Shown here piece after piece: positions 7,847 through 14,589 of a DNA stretch of 20,048 nt. A program made the position numbers and the translations under genes. This DNA comes from Verrucomicrobiota bacterium (GTDB taxonomy: Bacteria; Verrucomicrobiota; Verrucomicrobiia; Opitutales; Intestinicryptomonadaceae): positions 1-20,048 of the forward strand of contig QALA01000025.1 in NCBI GenBank assembly GCA_003343565.1, read 5' to 3'. How positions within the stretch are numbered: the first letter of the stretch is position 1; each line of letters begins with the position of its first letter. The notes under the pieces were generated by a model. It was not told the DNA's origin and did no database searches. It saw only the letters and a program-made list of their open reading frames with translations.

Positions 7847-8773
7847 CTATTCCGAATCTCCTTCCTGTACTGTTATTTTTCTGACTCCGAGCTCGCTGGT
7901 GGCGATTATGCTCGAATAGTGTTCCACTGTTAAGTCCGTATACTTTGCGTGTTCGTCGCAGTACACCCTGAATACGCCCTCCTCCGTGGGAGTGTAGAAG
8001 CGCTTGAGGTTGGAGGGTTCGTCCTTCGATATGGTGTTCTGCCCGTAGAAGGCGTATATCGAGGAACCCGCGATTTGGGTCTTGGCCGACGGCGAGCTCT
8101 GGTAGCGGGAGGATATGACCGCGCAAGATTCCAAAAGGAACTTCGCCGCGAGTTCAGCCTGCGTCATGGAGCCGGCCTTGAATGCGACGGCGTTGTTTTG
8201 GCTTTCATAGACGGTCATTCTCAGGTCCCATGCCGCCTCTCCAAAGAGGAGCCTGTTGGGGCGCACGCCGCTTTCGTTTGCGGCGGCCGACAGCATTGCG
8301 CGTATGTCGGCGTCGGGATTCGAAGACGCGCTCCAAGTCTTGCTGGAGGCCGCGGACGATGCTATCGTGTCGAGAGCGGCGATTGCGCGCCTGAGCTCGT
8401 TTCGCAACAGGCGGGTCACCAGCATTTCCACGTAGCGCTCCTGCCAGTCCACTCCGGCGACTTCGTCGTGGTCGACGCGAATGGTCAGCCCCTTGTTCAG
8501 GGTCTTCTCGTTGACGGATTCCCCGTCATAACGGACCCGCTTGAATTCGGAGCCTATCGCGCGAACGTCGTCGCTTTCGGAGTAGAACGATTGCGCGTTG
8601 TCGCTGCGCTTGAATTCGAACCTCCTGCCCACGGGAATCGCCGGAGCTATGAAATCCAGCTGCGCCATCAGCGGGGCGTAATCCTTCCAAGCCGTGCTGT
8701 ATGCGGTGAGCGCCGAAGAGAAGGTCGCCGCGGTGAATTTGTTTTCGTTGGCTGCGTTGATTTGGTTTTCCAT
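7847..8773 (-). CDS. Phage major capsid protein (HK97-fold type)
   Basis: The start at ATG 8773 is chosen because AAGGAG lies 8 nt upstream and overlaps the end of the preceding gene. The longer open frame upstream is a shadow of that gene. The 308-residue product matches the usual size of Mu-like capsid subunits (about 300). It shows the classic order of HK97-type capsids: an N-arm and a conserved PLMAQLDFIAPAIPVGRRF segment, an E-loop-like stretch with FYSESDDVRAIG and GLTIRVDHDEV, and a long helix with VTRLLRNELRRAIAALD (spine). These are followed by a WSASSNPDADIRAML segment, and then RPNRLLFGEAAWDLR and the A-domain with IYAFYGQNTISKDEP. The frame is intact, and this is the strongest evidence that the cassette makes a shell. 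Confidence 0.87.
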   Translation of the reverse strand: MENQINAANENKFTAATFSSALTAYSTAWKDYAPLMAQLDFIAPAIPVGRRFEFKRSDNAQSFYSESDDVRAIGSEFKRVRYDGESVNEKTLNKGLTIRVDHDEVAGVDWQERYVEMLVTRLLRNELRRAIAALDTIASSAASSKTWSASSNPDADIRAMLSAAANESGVRPNRLLFGEAAWDLRMTVYESQNNAVAFKAGSMTQAELAAKFLLESCAVISSRYQSSPSAKTQIAGSSIYAFYGQNTISKDEPSNLKRFYTPTEEGVFRVYCDEHAKYTDLTVEHYSSIIATSELGVRKITVQEGDSE

Positions 8774-8784
8774 GCGATTGCTCC

Positions 8785-9474
8785 TTAGTTTTTGCGGGCT
8801 GTCAGCCACGCTATTTTCGTTGAGGACTGCGTTCCGTTTGCGTCGAGTTTGAACGTCACGGAACCCTCGGCCGAAACCGCGGAGACGAATTTTTCGCTGC
8901 CGGCCGCGGCCGCGAGGGTCGCAAAGACGATGTCGCCGGCCTTGATTGCGGAGTTGGTGAGGGTCGCGGAATCCGACGAGCCGGTCCATTCGAATATTCC
9001 GCAGTCGGCTATCTGCCACGCCTTTGCGCCGAATCCCTGCGGATCTATCTCGACCACGCCGTTGGAGGCGCATCCGCAAAGGGCGATGCCCACTTTGTAC
9101 GCGCCGTCGGCGGCAATAGTGCTCACCTTTCCGTTGGCGGCCGTGTAGAGGGCGTCGCCGTAGGAGGCTCCGCTGGAGCATACGCACATGATTGTGCTCT
9201 CGGCGGAACCGGGAAGCACGACGTTGAGAACGTCTCCCTTCGCGCCCTGGTCGTTGCACACCCCGATGGGGCGGTCTCCGACGCCCGCGATTTTGACTTC
9301 GTTTTCGCTGGTTCCCGCCTTGACAAGCAGGTTTTGCGTCTCAATGTCCTCGCCGGCCGTCATGGTTATGTTGCCCGCGTGCGTGCCTTCGGCGATGTTG
9401 CAGAAACGCGCGGATTTTTTCGTTGCCGCGGGAATCGCAAAGAATCCCGCGAGCGCCTGTATAGTTCTTTTCAT
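8785..9474 (-). CDS. Putative capsid decoration protein (DUF2190-like)
   Basis: This 229-residue protein begins with a short basic-hydrophobic stretch, followed by a beta-rich domain. Repeated turns such as GEDIETQNLLVKAG, GDRPIGVCNDQGAKGD, VLPGSAESTIMC, GDALYTAANGKVS and VGIALCGC follow the pattern of DUF2190/decoration proteins, in which small beta domains decorate capsid three-fold sites. The C-terminal third (ATLTNSAIKAGDIVFATLAAAAG) may be a second small beta domain. AAAGGA sits just before the ATG. It lies between protease and capsid genes, the usual place for a decoration gene. The N-terminal hydrophobic run is short and is not convincing as a signal peptide. Confidence 0.6.
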   Translation of the reverse strand: MKRTIQALAGFFAIPAATKKSARFCNIAEGTHAGNITMTAGEDIETQNLLVKAGTSENEVKIAGVGDRPIGVCNDQGAKGDVLNVVLPGSAESTIMCVCSSGASYGDALYTAANGKVSTIAADGAYKVGIALCGCASNGVVEIDPQGFGAKAWQIADCGIFEWTGSSDSATLTNSAIKAGDIVFATLAAAAGSEKFVSAVSAEGSVTFKLDANGTQSSTKIAWLTARKN

Positions 9475-9520
9475 TTTTTCCTTTTGTTTTTTTGTTGTCT
9501 GCGCGTTTTCCGGGAGCGTC

Positions 9521-10264
9521 TCAGGCGCACCCGTACTCGCGGCGCAAAATGGCGAAACTTCTGCTGTACGGCTCGCCGAGCGACTTGCTTCGCTCCAACG
9601 CCATCTCGCTAAGTCTTGCCGCAGAAACTTTTTTGCCCCCTTCCGGCGCTCCCGCTCCGGAGAGCTTCTCTATTCGCGCGCCCACAGCCTCCGACTTTAT
9701 TCTGGCCGAATTTTCCTTCGCCCGCTCAAGGCACTTTTGCGCCATGCCCAAGATGCGTTCGCAGCGCCTTTCGGAATCGGCGGCCATGGCCGCAAATTCC
9801 GCCATTTCCGGGGTGTTTTCCGCCGCGCCTATTTTCAGTATGCGGCCGCTTTCGGGAATGTTCGGGTTGTTTGTCAGCCCTGCGGAAATCAGGCGCACGG
9901 GCCTGAAATTTTCGCCTTCAATGCGCTTCATTTCCCAGCGCGGAGACAGCCCCGTGTATTTGCCGGAAAGCACGTCTCGGTAGGCGTTGTCGTCGTATTC
10001 GCTCTCCACGGCGATTCCCCCGTCGGTTTCCAGAATTTCCCTGATGTATCCCACGGGTTTGGGAAGGGCGCGTCCGGAAAGTTTGTCGTCCGGGTGGCCT
10101 ATGAATATGGGAATTTTTCTGCCGGAAATTTTCGATACGGCCCCGTTAAAAGCCGCCCTCATTTTTCTGGCCGACAGGCCGTCGACAATTTGCAGCCCGC
10201 GCGGGTGTTTCCATTTGCCGTACGGACTCAATATCTGCAATATTCGCGGCTTATCTGATCTCAT
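9521..10264 (-). CDS. Mu I-like prohead protease / scaffold protein
   Basis: This 247-residue protein resembles the phage Mu gpI protease family. The region IPIFIGHPDDKLSGRALPKPVGYIREI carries the H-P-D and P-x-G-x-I pattern seen in that family. It is followed by a loop with GLSPRWEMKRI and RPVRLISAGLTNNPNIPES, which contains the Ser and Asn residues conserved near the active site. The last hundred residues are charged and helical and resemble a scaffolding segment. The gene overlaps the end of the portal gene by 14 nt. Its expected role is assembly of the prohead and cleavage of scaffold. Mu gpI is longer (about 360 residues). Confidence 0.82.
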   Translation of the reverse strand: MRSDKPRILQILSPYGKWKHPRGLQIVDGLSARKMRAAFNGAVSKISGRKIPIFIGHPDDKLSGRALPKPVGYIREILETDGGIAVESEYDDNAYRDVLSGKYTGLSPRWEMKRIEGENFRPVRLISAGLTNNPNIPESGRILKIGAAENTPEMAEFAAMAADSERRCERILGMAQKCLERAKENSARIKSEAVGARIEKLSGAGAPEGGKKVSAARLSEMALERSKSLGEPYSRSFAILRREYGCA

Positions 10265-11447
10265 TGCCGTTTTCCCCGTTCAACATCGGATAGGCGAACT
10301 TGCGCGCCAACTCTATCGGATCCGGCTTGAGGCCGAGCGCGGTAAGGCGTTCTATGATTTCCAATTCAAACTTGTGCGGCTCGTAGTCCGGGAGTTTCAG
10401 GCGGAATTTCGCCAGGGGAATTTCGTCGCCAAGCGCCATTTTTATCACTTGGGCGTCAACCTGTCTGTTGAGGGTGTCGCTTATGTTTGCGGCGTCGTCC
10501 TCCTCGATCAGCGTTTCCTCGTACCACTGCACGCTGGCTCCGACCCTGTTAGAGCCGCTGAGCGTGGAGAGGTCGCTTCCGCGCCAGAGGGCGGTTAGCA
10601 TTCTGTCGACGCGTTCGATGAGGGCGGGGTAGGGCAGTTCGCCGCTCGTGGAAACGTCGATTGCGTCTATGTCGGTTCCCTCGCTGAGCACGGCGTGAAA
10701 TTCCGCCCCGAAATCTCTTACCGCGTCGCAGGCGGACTCCCATTCGGGAGTTCCGGGAAAGGCGTCGGTTTTGGCCTTTATTCCGGGCATTCCGTTTCTC
10801 TCGCAGTATATCAGCCAGTCTTTGAGCGGAAGTTGTTTGAACATGTAGGCTATGGACGAAGCGAACATCAGGCCGTCGCCGCAGGTAAAGAGCCATTGGT
10901 TCGCGTCCAATTCGCGTCCGGGGGAGGTCTGAAATTCGTTTTCGAGTATTCTTAGGCGGCCGGAGGCGTTCTCGAAAAGCCACAGCGGATATTGGATAAA
11001 CTCCGCGCCGACCCCGCCGTCGCGCTGATAAAAATTGATTTTGTGAATCGCGTATTTGAAGGCCACGCAGTCCATCATCTGCGATATGAGCGTCCTCAGG
11101 CCTCCGCGCAAATTGCCGTCGCAAAAGCTGCCGGCTTGCACGCTGCCGTAAAAGTTTTTCAGGGCGTCCCTGTGTTCGACCGCCCGCGGAGAGTCCTCCA
11201 ACAGCACGATTTCGCTTTCCAGTCTGGAGACGGACTTCTTGCGTTTCAGGTTTAGCCCGCAGAGCATGTCGTCGCGCTTTAGCATGGCCTCGAACATTCT
11301 GGCCGCGGCCGACAGGCGGCCGCTCTCAAAGGCCTCCAGCGCCTGCGAGAGCGTTTCGGGACGAAGGTTTCTTATCGGGTTGAAACGCGCTCTCGATGCC
11401 GAGCCCGTTCTTATCGGTGTTATGACTGATGCGTTCATACGCACCAT
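10251..11447 (-). CDS. Mu gp29-like portal protein (DUF935 family), short form
   Basis: This 398-residue protein begins with the DUF935 opening pattern: NPIRNLRPETLSQALEAFESG, then ARMFEAMLKRDDMLCGLNLKRKKSVSRLESEIV. This corresponds to the family's R-P-x-x-L segment and the D-x-x-L-x-x-x-x-x-x-R-x-x-x-V core. Later, WLFTCGDGLMFASSIAYMFKQLPLKDWLIYCERNGMP and IDAIDVSTSG fit portal wing and stem regions. Mu gp29 has about 510 residues, so this one is about 110 shorter. The frame is intact. ATG 11447 is the longest start, and a second ATG at 11438 is equally possible. Neither has a clear Shine-Dalgarno site. It is the first gene of the ten-gene cassette. Confidence 0.82.
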   Translation of the reverse strand: MVRMNASVITPIRTGSASRARFNPIRNLRPETLSQALEAFESGRLSAAARMFEAMLKRDDMLCGLNLKRKKSVSRLESEIVLLEDSPRAVEHRDALKNFYGSVQAGSFCDGNLRGGLRTLISQMMDCVAFKYAIHKINFYQRDGGVGAEFIQYPLWLFENASGRLRILENEFQTSPGRELDANQWLFTCGDGLMFASSIAYMFKQLPLKDWLIYCERNGMPGIKAKTDAFPGTPEWESACDAVRDFGAEFHAVLSEGTDIDAIDVSTSGELPYPALIERVDRMLTALWRGSDLSTLSGSNRVGASVQWYEETLIEEDDAANISDTLNRQVDAQVIKMALGDEIPLAKFRLKLPDYEPHKFELEIIERLTALGLKPDPIELARKFAYPMLNGENGNEIR

Positions 11448-11473
11448 AATAATATTATTTTATAATAATTGCA

Positions 11474-11520
11474 AATTAACTTTGGGAACTTTTGTTAATT
11501 GTGGAGTTTTGGAAACTTTT
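11474..11520. promoter_or_regulatory. Candidate operator in front of the portal gene
   Basis: AATTAAC (11474-11480) and GTTAATT (11494-11500) form a perfect 7-bp inverted repeat with a 13-nt spacer. In addition, two imperfect direct copies of a 16-bp unit (11478-11493 and 11505-11520, 13 of 16 identical) lie 27 bp apart. The spacing is 30-70 bp before the portal ATG, with TATAAA-like sequence in between, where a repressor or activator could act on the cassette promoter. Confidence 0.45.
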
Positions 11521-11630
11521 GATACAAAAATGTAATAAAACCGCGGTTTCATAGTGTGATTTTAGCAATGGAAATTCGCCGAACTTCCGCAAACGGCTTA
11601 AACAGGCGGTTTGCTTTTGAAAAAAAAGTT

Positions 11631-11665
11631 AAAAAAATGCGCAATCGCTTTATTTAAGGCGATTG
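11631..11665 (-). terminator. Terminator-like hairpin, minus strand
   Basis: CAATCGC (11642-11648) pairs with GCGATTG (11659-11665), and on the minus strand the stem is followed 4 nt later by seven T (11637-11631). It could end a transcript coming from the right or act as an attenuator ahead of the cassette, since it lies downstream of the gal operon terminators and upstream of the portal gene. Confidence 0.4.
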
Positions 11666-11882
11666 GAGAAGGGATATGCGCATTTTAATCGGGATTTATG
11701 CGCCTGCGTTCGCCGAGTTTTTTTGTCCGCCGCATGACGACTCTACGGGCGAATATTTGGGGCGGCACGTTTGAAGGCGTTTTTTTGGCGGCGTTTTCGG
11801 CGCATTTTGCGGCGTTCAAACGGTTTTCAGCTCAATCGCCGCCGCGGCATGGCGTTCGAGCGTTTCGGCAGTCCTCATGAGC

Positions 11883-11920
11883 AAAAAATCCCCCAACCGC
11901 TTTAACCGCGAATTGGGGGA
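11883..11920 (-). terminator. Rho-independent terminator, minus strand
   Basis: TCCCCCAA (11889-11896) pairs perfectly with TTGGGGGA (11913-11920). On the minus strand the stem is followed at once by six T (11888-11883). An inner 3-bp CGC/GCG pairing can extend the structure. It lies about 25 nt after the stop of a candidate small ORF, and about 180 nt after the main terminator of the gal operon, suggesting either a separate short transcript or a back-up terminator. Confidence 0.75.
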
Positions 11921-11945
11921 GGCTCAAGGGTGACGAGTGATTATT

Positions 11946-12098
11946 TTAATTGTCTTTTTCTAAGTAGTCCAAAAAGGTGCTACCGCCTTTGACTGTGGTA
12001 TGTTTTATAAAGTTATTTATCAAAAAAAAGGCGAAACAAAATCCGACAAATACGCCAAAGGCAATTTTATCGGTTTGGGGCTGTTTCGGGCAGCGCAA
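11946..12098 (-). CDS. Candidate small membrane protein (weak start)
   Basis: An open frame ends with TAA at 11948-11946 and reads back to the gal operon terminator. It codes for a hydrophobic segment (IAFGVFVGFCFAFFLI) followed by NNFIKH and a polar tail TFLDYLEKDN, like a single-pass small membrane protein. No ATG or GTG is present. The only in-frame candidate near the start is TTG at 12098, inside the terminator T-run, with no ribosome binding site. A perfect terminator follows the stop by about 25 nt. T-rich DNA can give a hydrophobic reading by chance, so this is a low-confidence gene. Confidence 0.25.
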   Translation of the reverse strand: MRCPKQPQTDKIAFGVFVGFCFAFFLINNFIKHTTVKGGSTFLDYLEKDN

Positions 12099-12127
12099 AA
12101 AAAAGGCGCCCGTTCGATGCGGGCGCC
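12097..12127 (-). terminator. Rho-independent terminator of the galactose operon
   Basis: GGCGCCCG (12105-12112) pairs perfectly with CGGGCGCC (12120-12127) around a 7-nt loop. On the minus strand eight T follow immediately (12104-12097). It is 17 nt downstream of the stop of the uridylyltransferase gene, the last gene of the operon. Confidence 0.93.
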
Positions 12128-12143
12128 GGCGTTTTTTTTTAAT

Positions 12144-13568
12144 TTATTCCAAGTAGAATCCGGACTTGACGGGAGGTTTGTTTGCGAGGGCGTTCCAGCG
12201 CATCGCAAAGTCTTCGGCGTTTGAGGCAAAGAGCGGAGATATTTCAATGTCAATCTTCGGTATGCCGCCGTCGTCGCAATCCACGGGGGATCCGGCTTCC
12301 TTAAGCCATCGGGCAAACTGCTTTTTCTGGTCGTTCTTGCAAGTCAGAGGCGAGTCTACTCCTTCGGCGTTTTTTACCGGAGAAAATTCGTCCCACCTTG
12401 CGCCCTCTATTATCACCGGGGATTTGGCCATGGGCAGGGCGTCGAACACGAACATTTCAAATTTTATGCCGTTCGGCTTTTCCGGCTTCAAGCGTTTTCC
12501 GTTCGCGTCGATGCACGGTATTTTTTTGTCGGCGCGGTGGAATGGAAGCTTGACGCCTGATGCGTTTCCGCCGAGCTTTTCGACAAACGCCCTGTCGAGT
12601 ATGTGAATCGCGACGCTTCCGGCGCGGAAGAGCAGTTGTCCGTCTGCGTCCAACTTCTGCTGAAATTCGGCGGGAAGGTCGGAATACTCTATCACCGTCA
12701 GCTTTCCGTCAAGTTCGCAAAAGTGGCCGACTTTCTCAAGCGGATACGCCTTGGGAATCATCTTTGACGACATCTCGGACCCGCCCAAAATGTGGAATCC
12801 TATAAAATACGGATCTATGACGTTGACGAGCGGATTGTCCACCTGGAAGTAGCTTATACATTCGACGCCGCGCTTTTTTAACTCCTCCGCAACTTTGCTT
12901 CTGCACATCGCGCGCATGCACCCGCCGTGCCCGTCGGGCGTCATGGCTATTTTTCCCCTGTCCTCAAGTATGATTTTGCCGTCTTTGTCGACGGCCGGCA
13001 TGAGGCCCTGTTTGAAAAATATCACGTCGTTTTTATCCAGTCCGAAGTAGGCGTTTTCCTCGAAGAAACGGCGCGTAGCCGCGTCGTTTATTTGGCTTGT
13101 CATAACGAGCCACGGAATCGAAACGGCGTACTTGCGCGACGCCGACAAAATCTTTTCGGCGAACACCTGAAACAGGCTCTTGCCCTTCACGGGCGTCACT
13201 TTGTACATGCCTTTGGGGGCGTCGAAGCCGAGCCTGGTTCCCTGTCCCCCCGCCACGACAAATGCGGCGACTTTCCCGGCGCGCAGCGCGCGCTCCCCGA
13301 CTTCCTTGGCCTCTTCCCACTTCGGATTTGAACTCTTGGATTCAGGCAGGGGAATGTATGGGGCGGGAGTGAGCCTGGAAAAATCCGCGCGTGTCTCCCC
13401 GCCGGATTTTAGGAGCGAGCCGCAGAGTTCGCCCAGCTCGTCGAGGTCCACTTGGGCGAGCTGTTCAAGCAGAGCCTTTTTTCCCGATTCGTCGAGTTCG
13501 TCGAAATATTTGAATACGTGGCCCTGTCCGGCGCGTTCGAATTTTTGCCTCAAGTTTAAATCTTCCAT
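12144..13568 (-). CDS. UAP1-like UTP:sugar-1-phosphate uridylyltransferase (UDPGP family)
   Basis: This 474-residue protein belongs to the eukaryote-like UDPGP family, not the short bacterial GalU family. It has the nucleotide-binding loop AGGQGTRLG at 106-114 followed by PKGMY (Lys119 contacts phosphates), then PDGHGG at 211-216, and FQVDNPLV at 241-248, which coordinates the uridine and metal as in UDP-GlcNAc pyrophosphorylases. An EFSPVKNA motif follows near 383. It would make UDP-sugar and pyrophosphate from UTP and a sugar 1-phosphate. Because the gene starts 1 nt after galE and shares an operon with galK and a galactose symporter, with no galT, galactose 1-phosphate (and glucose 1-phosphate) is the likely substrate. 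UDP-GlcNAc synthesis is the alternative. The specificity is inferred from context. Confidence 0.85.
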   Translation of the reverse strand: MEDLNLRQKFERAGQGHVFKYFDELDESGKKALLEQLAQVDLDELGELCGSLLKSGGETRADFSRLTPAPYIPLPESKSSNPKWEEAKEVGERALRAGKVAAFVVAGGQGTRLGFDAPKGMYKVTPVKGKSLFQVFAEKILSASRKYAVSIPWLVMTSQINDAATRRFFEENAYFGLDKNDVIFFKQGLMPAVDKDGKIILEDRGKIAMTPDGHGGCMRAMCRSKVAEELKKRGVECISYFQVDNPLVNVIDPYFIGFHILGGSEMSSKMIPKAYPLEKVGHFCELDGKLTVIEYSDLPAEFQQKLDADGQLLFRAGSVAIHILDRAFVEKLGGNASGVKLPFHRADKKIPCIDANGKRLKPEKPNGIKFEMFVFDALPMAKSPVIIEGARWDEFSPVKNAEGVDSPLTCKNDQKKQFARWLKEAGSPVDCDDGGIPKIDIEISPLFASNAEDFAMRWNALANKPPVKSGFYLE

Positions 13569-13569
13569 A

Positions 13570-14565
13570 TTACTTTTTGTCGCCGAATCCGTCGGGATTG
13601 TTTTTGTGCCATCTCCATGCGGTCTCTATTATGGAACGCACGTCGTTGAATTTGATTTTCCAGCCGAGTTCCTCCTTCGCCTTTTGGGAGTTCGCATAAA
13701 GGGCCGCCGGATCTCCCGCGCGGCGCTCGCCGAATTCGACCGGAACTTTTAATCCGGTCACTTCCTCCACCGCGCGTATTATCTCCATCACCGAGTTCGG
13801 CGTTCCGGTGCCGAGATTGTAGAAATGACCGGAAGAGGGCGTTTCAAGCTTGTCGAACGCGGCGATATGGGCGCGGCACAGGTCGTCGACATGCACGTAG
13901 TCGCGCAGGCAGGTGCCGTCGGGGGTGTCGTAGTCGCGCCCGAATACGTTGATGGAGCCGCGCTTTCCGACAGCCGCAAAAATCGCAAGCGGAATCAGGT
14001 GCGTCTCCGGCGTGTGGTCCTCCCCTATGGAACCGTCCTCGGCTGCTCCGGAAGCGTTGAAATAGCGCAGGGCGACAAAACTCAATCCGTATGCGCGCGC
14101 GCAGGCCTTCAAAAAGTTTTCGACGTCAAGCTTCGTCTGTCCGTAGGGATTTATGGGAAGCTGCGGGTGGTCCTCCGTAAGCGGCAATTTTTGGGGGACG
14201 CCGAATGTCGCGCAGGTGGAGGAAAACACAAATTTGTTCACCTTGTGCTCAATCATTGTCTCCACCAGATTGACGACGCCGCAGAAGTTGTTGCGGTAGT
14301 ATTTTATGGGATTCGAGACGGATTCACCGACGTTTATGAATGCCGCAAAATGCATTACGATGTCGATTTTTTCCGCGTCGAGAATCTCCCCGACGAGTTT
14401 TTTGTCCTCCAAGTTCCCCTGGTAGAATTTTACGGACGGCAGCAACGCTTTCCTGTGTCCGTAAACGAGATTATCCAACACCACGGGCTTGTGGCCCGCC
14501 TGAATCAGCTGTCTGACGCAGTGGCTGCCTATATAGCCGGCCCCGCCTATCACAAGTACGTTCAT
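13570..14565 (-). CDS. galE: UDP-glucose 4-epimerase
   Basis: This 331-residue protein is of normal length for GalE. The short-chain dehydrogenase NAD loop is GGAGYIGSH at 7-15. The active site includes SST at 115-117, the catalytic tyrosine Y141 in YGQTK and lysine K145. Further family motifs are RYFNASGA, EDHTPETHLIP and LRDYVHVDDL. It interconverts UDP-galactose and UDP-glucose in the cytoplasm. It lies 24 nt after galK and 1 nt before the uridylyltransferase gene, so the three act in one pathway. No strong Shine-Dalgarno site precedes the ATG. Confidence 0.95.
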   Translation of the reverse strand: MNVLVIGGAGYIGSHCVRQLIQAGHKPVVLDNLVYGHRKALLPSVKFYQGNLEDKKLVGEILDAEKIDIVMHFAAFINVGESVSNPIKYYRNNFCGVVNLVETMIEHKVNKFVFSSTCATFGVPQKLPLTEDHPQLPINPYGQTKLDVENFLKACARAYGLSFVALRYFNASGAAEDGSIGEDHTPETHLIPLAIFAAVGKRGSINVFGRDYDTPDGTCLRDYVHVDDLCRAHIAAFDKLETPSSGHFYNLGTGTPNSVMEIIRAVEEVTGLKVPVEFGERRAGDPAALYANSQKAKEELGWKIKFNDVRSIIETAWRWHKNNPDGFGDKK

Positions 14566-14589
14566 AGTGGTTTTTGCGATGAATATTAA

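Larger units (their letters stand above)
11448..11882. other. Regulatory-looking interval upstream of the phage-like cassette
   Basis: This stretch of about 430 bp holds no convincing gene of normal size. Its left 90 bp are AT-rich and contain the promoter-proximal repeats described separately. It also contains a terminator-like hairpin (11642-11665) and an 8-bp inverted repeat CGTTTGAA/TTCAAACG (11768-11775 and 11815-11822). A 32-codon plus-strand ORF at 11676-11774 has a good GGAGAAGG site but no recognised product, and is left as a possibility only. Confidence 0.5.

Noticed and set aside
7847..9259. Longer version of the capsid gene starting upstream at 9259
   Set aside because: The extra N-terminal part is a frameshifted reading of the decoration-like gene. 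The ATG at 8773 has a clear AAGGAG site and gives the normal capsid length.
11676..11774. 32-codon plus-strand ORF with a good ribosome site
   Set aside because: It is short, with no recognisable motif or neighbouring context, so it is mentioned only within the interval description.
3907..12143. Flanking direct repeats (attachment sites) around the phage-like cassette
   Set aside because: I compared the two ends by eye and saw no convincing shared repeat. Only short GC-rich or A-run similarities were present.
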